The translations under genes and the position numbers were made by a program. DNA of 42,450 bases from an uncultured Collinsella sp. (GTDB taxonomy: Bacteria; Actinomycetota; Coriobacteriia; Coriobacteriales; Coriobacteriaceae), in contig CABUUJ010000011.1 of the NCBI GenBank assembly GCA_902494715.1, forward strand, positions 1-42,450. The letters run 5' to 3'. Below the pieces are notes generated by a model, which worked only from the letters and a program-made list of their open reading frames with translations, was not told the origin of the DNA and did not search any database. This document shows, piece by piece, positions 1 through 7,492 of the stretch (position 1 is its first letter; each line of letters opens with the position of its first letter).

Positions 1-26
1 AGATATACCGCGCATTCGGGAGCGAG

Positions 27-356
27 GTGCTGCTGCGCATGGACGGAAAGCAGGGCAGGTACACATACGAGCAGAAGGTCGCCGCCGCCTCCGCCGTCGT
101 CGACGGCGGCATGACGAAGGCCGAGGCGATGGCGGCGTTCGGCATAATGTCGATGTCGCCGCTCAAGAAGTGGTGCGCGCTATACCGCCGGGGCGGCGCG
201 GAGGCCCTGCGCCCGAGGCCCAAGGGCCGGCCGAGCGGTTCCAGGGCGAGGCCGCGGACCCGCGAGGAGGAGCTCGAGGAGCGCTGCCGTAGGCTCGAGG
301 CCGAGGTGGCCTACCTAAAAAAATTACGCGCCCTGGTCGAGAGGGACGGGCTCTGA
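27..356 (+). CDS. IS3-family transposase OrfA
   Basis: OrfA is the DNA-binding subunit of an IS3-type transposase. Residues of about 10-60 form a helix-turn-helix domain, followed by a basic linker rich in R and P and a C-terminal heptad segment (EEELEERCRRLEAEVAYLKK) typical of the OrfA leucine zipper. The frame opens with GTG at 27, with an ATG at 39 as an equally possible start. It ends at TGA 354-356. The last codons overlap an A7 slippery run at 317-323 that can move ribosomes into the OrfB frame, so this protein is both a product in itself and the N-terminus of OrfAB. Confidence 0.85.
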   Translation: MLLRMDGKQGRYTYEQKVAAASAVVDGGMTKAEAMAAFGIMSMSPLKKWCALYRRGGAEALRPRPKGRPSGSRARPRTREEELEERCRRLEAEVAYLKKLRALVERDGL

Positions 357-364
357 CCAGGGCG
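317..364 (+). promoter_or_regulatory. Programmed -1 ribosomal frameshift signal
   Basis: The heptamer A AAA AAA (317-323) lies in the register needed for tandem -1 slippage (CTA AAA AAA in the OrfA frame). A Shine-Dalgarno-like GAGGTGG (303-309) is 7 nt upstream. A perfect 10-bp stem, CGCCCTGGTC (329-338) with GACCAGGGCG (355-364), starts 5 nt downstream and can be extended by AGAG/CTCT. The OrfA stop codon is inside the stem. After slippage, reading continues from 323 straight into OrfB. Confidence 0.85.
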
Positions 365-1228
365 AAGGCCGAAGCGGTCGCGGCCCTGCGCGCCGAGGGG
401 CACGCGCTCGGGCACCTGCTCGCATGCGCCGAGCTCAAGCGGTCGACCTACTACTACGCCCTCGCGCACCCGCCGAGGCCCACGCGCGCCGAGCTCTGGG
501 AGGCGGCCGCCGAGATCTTCTCGCGCACCGCCAACGGCTGCGGGCACCGGCAGATAGCGATGTGCCTCAGGGCGGAAGAGGGGGCCGTGATAGCCGACAA
601 GACCGTGCTCAAGATGATGCGCGAGATGGGGATTCGCTGCGGCATCAGACGCGAGACGGCCTACCACAGGTACAACTCGTACAAGGGCGTCGTCGGCAGA
701 ACGTTCGAGAACGTGATCGCGAGGGGTTTCGACGCCGGGGCCCCGTGGCAGAAGCTGGGGACGGACGTCACCGAGTTCAAGGTGGCTGGCGGTAAGGCCT
801 ACTGGGCCCCGACGCTGGACTTCTGCACCAAGGAGATCGTGGCGAGCGACATATCGACCACGCCCGACATGGCCCAGCAGGTGAGGATGCTCGACGAGCT
901 GCTGTCCAAGATCCCCGAGGGCGTCGCCCCGACCATGCACTCGGACCGGGGCTGGCAGTACCAGCACGCCTCGTACACATCCAGGCTCGAGGCCGCCGGC
1001 ATCGTCCAGAGCATGTCCAGGAAGGCGAACTGCATCGACAATGCCGCCACCGAGCAGCTCTTCGGCCACGTCAAGGACGAGTTCTACAGGGGCCGCGAGT
1101 GGAAGACGTTCGAGGATTTCAAACGCGACCTGGAGGAATACATAGTCCACTGGAACACGCGGCGGAGGCAGGTAAGATTGAAGGGCCTGACCCCGGAGGA
1201 GTTCCGGAATCAGGCCCTCGCGGCCTAG
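323..1228 (+). CDS. IS3-family transposase OrfB (DDE integrase), expressed as OrfAB fusion
   Basis: This is the catalytic half of the transposase, in the -1 frame relative to OrfA. The N-terminal part has the HTH_21-like motif seen before IS3 integrase domains (KRSTYYY, then NGCGHRQI in place of the usual YGYRRI). The rve-type core shows the three acidic residues in order: D in GTDVTEF, D in MHSDRGWQY, and E in NAATEQLFGHVKDEFY. The C-terminal YIVHWNTRRRQ and LTPEEFR are family-typical. No good independent start with a ribosome site is visible before the internal ATG at 560, so translation by frameshifting is favoured. No internal stops are present and the gene looks intact. Confidence 0.85.
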   Translation: MTRPGREGRALTRAKAEAVAALRAEGHALGHLLACAELKRSTYYYALAHPPRPTRAELWEAAAEIFSRTANGCGHRQIAMCLRAEEGAVIADKTVLKMMREMGIRCGIRRETAYHRYNSYKGVVGRTFENVIARGFDAGAPWQKLGTDVTEFKVAGGKAYWAPTLDFCTKEIVASDISTTPDMAQQVRMLDELLSKIPEGVAPTMHSDRGWQYQHASYTSRLEAAGIVQSMSRKANCIDNAATEQLFGHVKDEFYRGREWKTFEDFKRDLEEYIVHWNTRRRQVRLKGLTPEEFRNQALAA

Positions 1229-1296
1229 TCGCTATTAAGGGCGTCCAAGAAATGGGACGCAGTTCATTGTTTGCGGGGCGGGCCTTGCTGTTGCGG

Positions 1297-2388
1297 CTAG
1301 CGTTTCTTTCCGCGGAAGAAGAAGCCGTGCAGCGAGGGCTTGAGTCCGCGGTTGGCGCGACGCTCCTCGATATGATCGTGGATCGAAGCGACGCGTTCGA
1401 TGACTTCGTCGGGGATCGGCACATCGGGATTCATGTTCTCGACCTGGCTGACCTCGGCGGCGGCGACCTGGTCGATAATGGGCACATCGTCGCGCGAGAT
1501 GACGGGCGTGGCGTCTTCCTTCATCTTGCGGTAGCGCTGCATCATGTCGGTCTGCAGCTGCTGGGCCGAAGGCGGCGTCCAGATGATGGCATTGGCGCCG
1601 GCAGCGATGGTCTCACGGATGCTCTCGGGCGTCTTGCCGCCCGGTGCGATGAGCGGCAGGTTGGGATAGTGCTCGCGCAGTTCACGCAGGACCTGCGGCG
1701 TGTTCTTGCCGGCCGCGATGTTGAGGATCTTGGCTCCGGCGCGCACCTTGGCGTGAGCATCGTCGTCGCAGCGAACGACCGTGGCGATGACGGGGATGTC
1801 GGCGATGTTGGTGATGTGTTCGACCATCTCGGCGGTAGCGGGGGAATTGACCACGCAGCCCGCCGCGCCCTGCATCTCGGAGACGGCCGCCATCTGCACG
1901 GAGCGCTTACCGGTGGTGGTGCCGCCGCCAACGCCCACAAAGACCGGGCACTCGGCAACGGTCAGCAGCGCCTGCGTAATGGCGGGCTGCGGCGTGAAGG
2001 GGTAGACGGCAAACACGGCGTCGGCATTGGAATTGCGGATGACCGCCACGTCGGTGGTGTAGATGAGCGATTTGATGCGGCGGCCAAAGAGCGTAAAGCC
2101 GCTGGCCTCCTCGATCTCGTCGGGCATGCGAAGGGCCGCCTTGCGCAAACGTCCGTCGATGGGCAGTGGCTCCATGGGGAGCAGTCCGTTGGGGGTCACG
2201 GCTACCTGGGGCTCGGTGAACTCGTCTGCGAGCTCGACCTCGGAGAAATCGACCGAGGCGACGATGTCCTCGTGAACCTCGGCGGGTACATCGATGGGAG
2301 CTTGGTCGTTTGCCGCGGCAGGCGTGTCGAAGGAGCTGGTGCCGACAAAGGCGTCGACGCGTTCGTTCAAATCGTTGAGAGAATCCAT
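1297..2388 (-). CDS. Conserved TIM-barrel protein, annotated as hydrolase in relatives
   Basis: 363 residues. The core, about residues 100-290, reads as a phosphate-binding beta/alpha barrel: it has IYTTDVAVIRNSNADAVFAVYPFTPQP, VFVGVGGGTTTGKR, GAAGCVVNSPATAEMV, IPVIATVV, AKILNIAAGKNT, PLIAPGGKTPESIRETIAAGANAI and WTPPSAQ segments. I recognise this core from clostridial proteins labelled only as hydrolase; the reaction is unknown. Compared with those (about 230 residues) this protein carries an acidic N-terminal extension of about 100 residues and a C-terminal tail of about 75 that is basic at the end (FFFRGKKR). The upstream ribosome site is weak. The stop codon is about 30 bp from the IS3 right end. 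Confidence 0.7.
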   Translation of the reverse strand: MDSLNDLNERVDAFVGTSSFDTPAAANDQAPIDVPAEVHEDIVASVDFSEVELADEFTEPQVAVTPNGLLPMEPLPIDGRLRKAALRMPDEIEEASGFTLFGRRIKSLIYTTDVAVIRNSNADAVFAVYPFTPQPAITQALLTVAECPVFVGVGGGTTTGKRSVQMAAVSEMQGAAGCVVNSPATAEMVEHITNIADIPVIATVVRCDDDAHAKVRAGAKILNIAAGKNTPQVLRELREHYPNLPLIAPGGKTPESIRETIAAGANAIIWTPPSAQQLQTDMMQRYRKMKEDATPVISRDDVPIIDQVAAAEVSQVENMNPDVPIPDEVIERVASIHDHIEERRANRGLKPSLHGFFFRGKKR

Positions 2389-2580
2389 GGCGGTCCATTT
2401 CTATGTTCTGCGGTCGGCAGTGTACGACCGGCGTTGCGAGTGCTAAATCGTCTGACGAGTTGATTTTTCCCCGCTGCGCCATCCGTTAGACTGAAGGGCC
2501 GGCGAACGTGAAGGAGCTGTGGTGGCGGGAATCGAGGTGCTATCTTGAATGTCCCGTATGCAAAAGAGAGGTGACGCGGT

Positions 2581-2751
2581 ATGGAATTTTCGGCAATGTT
2601 GGGCTCGATTGGCCTATGCGTGGGCGCAATCGTTGCCGCCGCGGTCATCTACTTTGTGGTTACGGCCATTAAGGGCAAAAAGGCCGAGCGCAAGGAGCGT
2701 GAAGCGCTTGCGCGGCATAAGGACCAGCAGGACAAGTGCGCACGGCGATAG
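2581..2751 (+). CDS. Small single-pass membrane protein (56 aa)
   Basis: ATG at 2581 is preceded by AGAGAGG with suitable spacing. The product is 56 residues: a hydrophobic segment at about residues 5-30 (GSIGLCVGAIVAAAVIYFVV), then a highly charged cytoplasmic tail (KGKKAERKERE...KDQQDK). The N-out/C-in orientation follows from the positive tail. The frame is distinct from a longer overlapping frame in the same place, which has no ribosome site and no protein-like character. I do not recognise a family. It lies between two genes on the opposite strand and so is probably its own transcription unit. Confidence 0.6.
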   Translation: MEFSAMLGSIGLCVGAIVAAAVIYFVVTAIKGKKAERKEREALARHKDQQDKCARR

Positions 2752-2775
2752 CTTGTTGAGTTTTGAATCCGTGCG

Positions 2776-3879
2776 CTAGCTGCGTTTTCGGACCAGGGCG
2801 ATATAGAAGCCCTCAAAGTCGCGACTGGGCGGAATGGTCAGCGTGCCTGGCATGCCGTTGGCAATGGCCGAGATGTGACCCGCGGCAATGGCTTCGGTAA
2901 GGGCGTTGCACTCGATATGCGGCTTGTCGCCGGTATCCTGTGTGCGACGCGCTTCGCTTTCACTCGGCGTGCCGTCGAGGGGGATGAGCTCACAGTCCAT
3001 GTGCTTGTCGAGGGCCTCTTGCAGGGCGTCCTCGTTTTCCTGCGGCAAGATCGAACACGTCGAATAGACCAGCGTGCCGCCCGGTTTGAGGGCCCCCATG
3101 GCGCGGTCCAGAAGCGCGCGCTGCGAGCGGGCGCATTTGACGAGCAACTGCTCGGTAAGGCCGCGCAGACTTTTCTCGTTGCCGCTGATGACGGTGCCCG
3201 TACCGGTACAGGGGGCGTCGAGCAGGATACGGTCAAAGCGGAAGAACTCGTCAAGCTCGCGCGCGTCAATACGCATGACGGGCACGTTTTTGGCGCCCTG
3301 GCGGCCCAAGTTGGCCTCGAGCTTTTCGGCGCGGGGAATGCTCATCTCGCAGGCGGTGAGGTGCGCCTGGCCCTGGGTGAGGGCGGCGATCTGCGTCGTC
3401 TTGCCGCCGGGGGCCGCGCACATGTCCAAGATATCCTCGCCGGCCTGCGCGCCCAGCACCAAAGGAGGCATCATGGACGACAGACTCTGCAGGTAGATCT
3501 TGCCGTCACGGTAGATGTCGAGGTCCCACAGGTCGGAAACTTGGGCTTCGGGCAGGATGAAGGCATCCGGGTACCAGGCAACGGGGCGGTGGGCGATGTC
3601 GGCTGCGTCGAGCGCGGCGGCGACGTCTTCGGCGGTCGCCTTGAGCGTGTTGGCGCGCAGCGTGACCGGGCGCGTGGCTGCGGCGCCAAAGCCCTCAATC
3701 ACGAGCTCGGCATCGGCAGGCGTATGGGCGCCGGCAACCGTGTCGACCATAAAGCGCGGCAGGTCGGCGGCGGAGTGTTGGGCGGCAAGCCGGTCGGAAA
3801 GCTCGGTGGCGGCAAACTGCCTGAGCTTGAGCTCGGGCTTAACCTGCTTTTTCTGCTTACGACGACGCGGCTTGGACAT
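2776..3879 (-). CDS. RsmB/RsmF (NOL1/NOP2/sun) family rRNA cytosine-C5 methyltransferase
   Basis: SAM-dependent m5C methyltransferase of rRNA (or tRNA). 367 residues, with a lysine/arginine-rich start (SKPRRRKQKKQ), an N-terminal PUA-like/RNA-binding region to about residue 110, then the Rossmann methyltransferase domain. The SAM loop DMCAAPGGKTTQIA, motif IV DAPCTGTG and motif VI YSTCSILPQENE are all present, including both conserved cysteines (catalytic and release). The C-terminus FEGFYIALVRK is the usual family ending. Start ATG at 3879 follows AAGGAAAG. The exact rRNA position methylated cannot be told from sequence. Confidence 0.9.
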   Translation of the reverse strand: MSKPRRRKQKKQVKPELKLRQFAATELSDRLAAQHSAADLPRFMVDTVAGAHTPADAELVIEGFGAAATRPVTLRANTLKATAEDVAAALDAADIAHRPVAWYPDAFILPEAQVSDLWDLDIYRDGKIYLQSLSSMMPPLVLGAQAGEDILDMCAAPGGKTTQIAALTQGQAHLTACEMSIPRAEKLEANLGRQGAKNVPVMRIDARELDEFFRFDRILLDAPCTGTGTVISGNEKSLRGLTEQLLVKCARSQRALLDRAMGALKPGGTLVYSTCSILPQENEDALQEALDKHMDCELIPLDGTPSESEARRTQDTGDKPHIECNALTEAIAAGHISAIANGMPGTLTIPPSRDFEGFYIALVRKRS

Positions 3880-3938
3880 CCGTCTTTCCTTCCCGTCCCA
3901 ATTTGACTACTTTCCGGGTACGCTGCTGCTGGCGTGCT

Positions 3939-6089
3939 TTAGTACTGGCTCTCGTGCTTGCTAAAGAAGTCGAAGCGCGGGGGCAGCGGCTTAACGCGGT
4001 GCTCGCCGGGCTTCTCGCCCAGGCTCTCCACAAACTCGTCCGTGGAGGCAAAGATGTTGTCCCAGCTAAAGAAGGCGACCGGGTCGACGTCGAAGTACTC
4101 GCAGATGAGCTCGCAGCCGGCCGGGACGATGCCGTGCATCAGAACGGTCGCCACGCGCAGCTCGGTGAAGGCGTCGACCAGGGCCTGCTTCATGGCGGCG
4201 TTGGCCGGCTCGCCCTCGAGCTTGTTGGCGGCCTTGGAGGCATCGCTCCAACGCTTGTTGGCGGCGCGCAGGTAGTCGTCGCACACGGCGAGCGCGCGGT
4301 GCGTCTCGAACTTGTACATGGCCTGTTCAAAGGCAAGGGCGGCCTGCTCGGCAGCCTCGACCACGGCGGCAGAGGCGGCACCGGCGGGAATGCAGCCGTT
4401 GCGATAGGGGCTCTCGTCGCCCTCCTTGACGGCGACGCCGTAGAAGCAGCTGCGGGCTAGGCGGTTGAACACTCCGGTCAATAGCGCGCTCTCCTTAAGG
4501 GCCGGATCGATGACGCGCTTGTCGTCGCAGGCGCGCACCTCGTTGCCGTCCTTGTCCTTGCCGGTCATGCGCGTGTCGTATGCCTTGGGGCTAAAGCTCA
4601 CCGGCTTCTCGGATAGGCCGAGCGACAGCCAATGCGCGCGCATCTGCTCGCAGGTGTAGTGGTTGAGCAGGTCGTCTGCCGGCGGGGGAGGCGTCTGCGA
4701 GGACGAGCTGGCCTTTTTGCCCATGTAGAGCAGGTGGTAGCAGGCGCTGACGGTACTCTGCGTGAGGTTCCAGCCCAGGGCCTCCCACATGGCGGTCTGC
4801 GCGATGCAGTAGAAGTAGATGTTGTCCTGGCCGATGAACTGGTAGATCTGCGCGTCGTCCGAGCACCACCAGTCGTGCCAGTCGAGCGAACTGTGCTGGT
4901 AGGTGGGTGCGGGTACCTGCGTGGAATCGGCAGCGGGCTCGCCCATGAGGGCGGCGTCCTGGGCGGCGACACCCTCAGTTACGCCGGCGGCTTTGGCATC
5001 GCGTGCGAGCACGGTGCGGGTGTAGCTGATGGGCGCCCACAGGCTCTCGGGCCAGCACCAGCAGGTGACGTCGTTCACGCCGTCGACCTCGGGCACCGGA
5101 ACGCCCCAGTCGATGTTACCGGTGATGCGGAAGGGCACGAGCGCCTTGCCGCTGCGGAAGCGCACGCCGCCGTTAGCGAGCACTGCGTGGGCGTCGTCGC
5201 GCTCCTTCCAACTGGGGAAGGTGACGGTAAAGCTGCTCTTGTTGCCCTCGGGCTCCAGCACGGTGTGCTCGGGCAGTTGATCCTCGACGGCGTCGAAGGC
5301 CTCGCGGAACTTGTTCTGGATGTAGAGCTGTGCCGGCAGCAGCCACTCCTCCATGGTCTTGGAGACCACGGAGCGGACCTGCGGGTTCTGGGCGAGCTTG
5401 GCGGTGTAGGTCTTCATAAAGTCGAGGTAGGCCGGCAGGTCGAAGTAGAGGTTGTCGACCGGGCGCAGCTCGGGCACCTCGCCGGTGAGCTGGCTCTTGG
5501 GCGCGATGAGCTCCTCGGGCTCAAACTGGTGACCCAGGTCGCACTCGTCGGCATAGGCCTTCTCGGACTTGCAGCCCTGGATGGGGCAGCGGCCGATCAC
5601 TTGGCGGCCGTTGAGGAACGTGCCGGCCTTGGCGTCGTAGAACTGCAGCGTGGAGCGCTTGGAGATGGTGCCCTGCTCGTGCAGGCGCTCGATAATCTCG
5701 GCGGTAACCTCGTTGTGAATCTGCGCGGCCGGCTCAAGGCCCGAGCCGCCGTAGATGTCGCAGCTGATGTTGTAGTTGTTGAGGGTCGCGGCCTGGCGGG
5801 AGTGATTGGACTCGACGTACTCGCTAATGGACTTGTCGTAGCCTTCGTTCTCCTTGAGCTTGCGATAGCTCTCCATGATGGGCGAGCCGTAGCAGTCGGT
5901 GCCCGAGGTGAAGATGACGTTCTCGCGGCCCAGACGGTCGCGCAGGAAGCGGGCGAAGAAGTCGGCCGGGACAAAGACGCCACCAACGTGGCCAAAGTGA
6001 AGGCCCTTGTTGCCGTAGGGCTCGCCGGCGGTAACGATGGCGCGGCGAGGCCAGCTGGGACGGTCGTTCATGGAGTATTTGGATGCCAT
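3939..6089 (-). CDS. Methionyl-tRNA synthetase-like class I tRNA ligase
   Basis: 716 residues from ATG 6089, chosen because AAGGAG lies 7 nt upstream; the frame is open further upstream without a ribosome site. The class I signature HFGH is at residues 31-34 (GEPYGNKGLHFGHVGG). A MetRS-type zinc insert with two Cys pairs (CPIQGC ... CDLGH) is near residues 167-187 and is followed by the MetRS-like FEPEELIAPKS. The expected KMSKS loop is replaced by KKASSSS near residue 456. The C-terminal part has the helical anticodon-binding fold (VFNRLARSCF...). I recall similar KASSS-type proteins in clostridia labelled class I tRNA ligase or MetRS. No C-terminal tRNA-binding domain is present. Whether this is the housekeeping MetRS or a paralogue cannot be decided from the window. 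Confidence 0.8.
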   Translation of the reverse strand: MASKYSMNDRPSWPRRAIVTAGEPYGNKGLHFGHVGGVFVPADFFARFLRDRLGRENVIFTSGTDCYGSPIMESYRKLKENEGYDKSISEYVESNHSRQAATLNNYNISCDIYGGSGLEPAAQIHNEVTAEIIERLHEQGTISKRSTLQFYDAKAGTFLNGRQVIGRCPIQGCKSEKAYADECDLGHQFEPEELIAPKSQLTGEVPELRPVDNLYFDLPAYLDFMKTYTAKLAQNPQVRSVVSKTMEEWLLPAQLYIQNKFREAFDAVEDQLPEHTVLEPEGNKSSFTVTFPSWKERDDAHAVLANGGVRFRSGKALVPFRITGNIDWGVPVPEVDGVNDVTCWCWPESLWAPISYTRTVLARDAKAAGVTEGVAAQDAALMGEPAADSTQVPAPTYQHSSLDWHDWWCSDDAQIYQFIGQDNIYFYCIAQTAMWEALGWNLTQSTVSACYHLLYMGKKASSSSQTPPPPADDLLNHYTCEQMRAHWLSLGLSEKPVSFSPKAYDTRMTGKDKDGNEVRACDDKRVIDPALKESALLTGVFNRLARSCFYGVAVKEGDESPYRNGCIPAGAASAAVVEAAEQAALAFEQAMYKFETHRALAVCDDYLRAANKRWSDASKAANKLEGEPANAAMKQALVDAFTELRVATVLMHGIVPAGCELICEYFDVDPVAFFSWDNIFASTDEFVESLGEKPGEHRVKPLPPRFDFFSKHESQY

Positions 6090-6221
6090 GGGACTCCTTC
6101 GCATATGGTGAGAGCGCAGCCGGGCGCAAGGCCTGGCGACGCGGTGGTCAATTCGTGCATATCGTTCGACATTATCGCACATGCGGACGGGTACGTGGCA
6201 GGGGCGCTATCCTAAGATGCT

Positions 6222-6791
6222 ATGAATGAGATTTCCAACATACATGCGTTTGAGGACGAGGATTTTCTGCACGCCTGCTTTGTGTGGGGGATGGCCGTGC
6301 TCGGCGCATTTGCCGTATGTCTGGTGCCGGTGTTTATGCTGCTGGGCGGACCTGCGGACTTGGATACGGCTGACGCGGGCGGCTGGATGGCCGTCTTGGG
6401 CTGGCTTGTCGGCTTGGCTGCGGTTTCGGCGGCGTCATTTGCCGTGCACGAGCTGGTGCACGGTGTGTTATTTAAGCTGCTGGCGCCTGCGGGCGCGAAG
6501 GTGACCTTTGGGGCGAATCGCGAGACGGCGATGATCTATGCCTGCGCCGAGGGCGTCGTGTATTCGCGCCGGCGGTACGTGGCGGTTTGCCTGGCGCCGA
6601 CGGTTGTTGTGACGACAGCGTTTGCCCTGGGGCTTGCGTTCTCGGGCTATCCGCTACTGTGCTATTTGGCGGCTGGTCTGCACTTGTCGGGCTGTGTGGG
6701 CGATTGGTATTACGTGCGGACCATCCTGCGCGACCGCCGCATTGTCGCCTGCGAGGACACGTCCTTTGGCGTGCGCTTTTTCGCGAGGTAG
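6222..6791 (+). CDS. DUF3267-type membrane protein (putative zincin metalloprotease)
   Basis: 189 residues with four hydrophobic segments at about 20-42, 55-75, 105-128 and 135-155. A gluzincin-like HELVH motif (residues 74-78, AVHELVHGVLFKLL) lies at the end of the second segment, and an Asp in GCVGDWYYV could be the third metal ligand. This layout matches the DUF3267 family of putative membrane zinc peptidases. Its substrate is unknown. The stop codon (6789-6791) runs into a GGGAC palindrome. Confidence 0.7.
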   Translation: MNEISNIHAFEDEDFLHACFVWGMAVLGAFAVCLVPVFMLLGGPADLDTADAGGWMAVLGWLVGLAAVSAASFAVHELVHGVLFKLLAPAGAKVTFGANRETAMIYACAEGVVYSRRRYVAVCLAPTVVVTTAFALGLAFSGYPLLCYLAAGLHLSGCVGDWYYVRTILRDRRIVACEDTSFGVRFFAR

Positions 6792-6800
6792 TCTTTTGAG

Positions 6801-6833
6801 ATGATTTTTCTGGGACGGGGATTAAAAAATCAT
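6801..6833. repeat. GGGAC-core intergenic palindrome
   Basis: Perfect 9-bp arms ATGATTTTT (6801-6809) and AAAAATCAT (6825-6833) around a loop containing TGGGACGGGG. The block 6809-6834 is repeated with one mismatch at 41661-41686. It lies between the DUF3267 gene and queH. Confidence 0.7.
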
Positions 6834-6852
6834 TGTGGGAGAGGAGATGTCC

Positions 6853-7428
6853 ATGAAGCCGTTGCTGCTGCATGCTTGCTGCGCGCCGTGCTCGCTGGAG
6901 CCGGTTCGCCTGCTGCGCGAGGAAGGGTTTGAGCCCACAATCTGCTGGACCAATCCCAATATCCAGCCGCGCGATGAATGGCAGCGGCGCTTGGACGAGC
7001 TGCGCCGGTGGTGTGCCGATGGCGATATCGAGCTTATCGAGGCGGGAGAGGACCGCGAGCGCTGGGAGGCCGGCGTGGCCCCGCTGGGCGCCGATCGACC
7101 TCGTCGCTGTCGCGCGTGCTATGCCCTGCGCCTGGCCGAGGCATGCCGTGTGGCCCAGGAGCGTGGGTTTGAGTTTGTGGGCACGACGCTCGCCGTCTCG
7201 CCGTATCAGTTGTTCGAAACCTGCAATGACGTGCTTGAGCGCTTGGCGGCGGCACATGGGCTCGTCCCGGTCATTCGCGATTTTCGCCCGTATTACCCCG
7301 AGGCCACGCGTCGTTCGCGCGAGCTTGGCATGTATCGACAGAATTACTGCGGCTGCCGGTTCTCGGCCGTCGAGGCGGCCATGGACCGCGCCCGCATCCG
7401 CGACGAGCGCAAAGCGTCCAAAAAGTAG
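6853..7428 (+). CDS. queH: Epoxyqueuosine reductase QueH
   Basis: QueH reduces epoxyqueuosine to queuosine in tRNA, the last step of the pathway, and is the non-orthologous alternative to QueG. The 191-residue protein has the cysteine motifs of the family: HACCAPC at residues 7-13, RCRACY, and YCGC near the C-terminus, which hold the Fe-S cluster and a second metal site. The motif NPNIQPRDEWQRR and the SPYQ region are also typical. The start is set at ATG 6853 because AGAGGAG (6840-6846) has 6-nt spacing to it; the ATG at 6847 touches the ribosome site. Followed by queA 64 bp later, likely co-transcribed. Confidence 0.92.
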   Translation: MKPLLLHACCAPCSLEPVRLLREEGFEPTICWTNPNIQPRDEWQRRLDELRRWCADGDIELIEAGEDRERWEAGVAPLGADRPRRCRACYALRLAEACRVAQERGFEFVGTTLAVSPYQLFETCNDVLERLAAAHGLVPVIRDFRPYYPEATRRSRELGMYRQNYCGCRFSAVEAAMDRARIRDERKASKK

Positions 7429-7492
7429 TTCATTTGGGACGTCAGCCTGCTAGGATGTAGAGCGGACTTTAGCTATATAAGGAGTATCCGAC

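Larger units (their letters stand above)
1..1264 (+). mobile_element. IS3-family insertion sequence (IS150-like), left end outside window
   Basis: Two overlapping frames encode a helix-turn-helix OrfA and a DDE OrfB, the layout of IS3-family elements. The left terminus lies before base 1 or cannot be recognised. The right terminus is probably near 1264: after the orfB stop there is a short inverted repeat (GCGTCC at 1241-1246, GGACGC at 1255-1260) followed by AGTTCA, and IS3 elements end in CA. The next gene stops at 1297, so the element sits directly behind the TIM-barrel gene. The exact right end is inferred because the matching left repeat is not visible. Confidence 0.8.

Noticed and set aside
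1099..2463. Plus-strand frame running from the IS3 end through the TIM-barrel gene
   Set aside because: It crosses an element boundary and is antisense to a conserved protein; composition is typical of a shadow frame.
5990..6182. Longer start of the MetRS-like gene at 6182
   Set aside because: No ribosome site at 6182; AAGGAG is correctly placed for ATG 6089, and the extra residues are not family-like.
4632..6215. Long open frame of over 500 codons antisense to the MetRS-like gene
   Set aside because: High-GC codon bias leaves the opposite strand open. The predicted protein is low-complexity (V, L, G, A, D-rich) with no family features, while the minus-strand protein has clear class I tRNA ligase motifs.
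7429..7492. A preQ1 riboswitch before the que genes
   Set aside because: No preQ1-type H-type pseudoknot with the conserved A-rich tail was seen; the gap before queA is only 64 bp and holds just promoter-like and ribosome-binding sequence.
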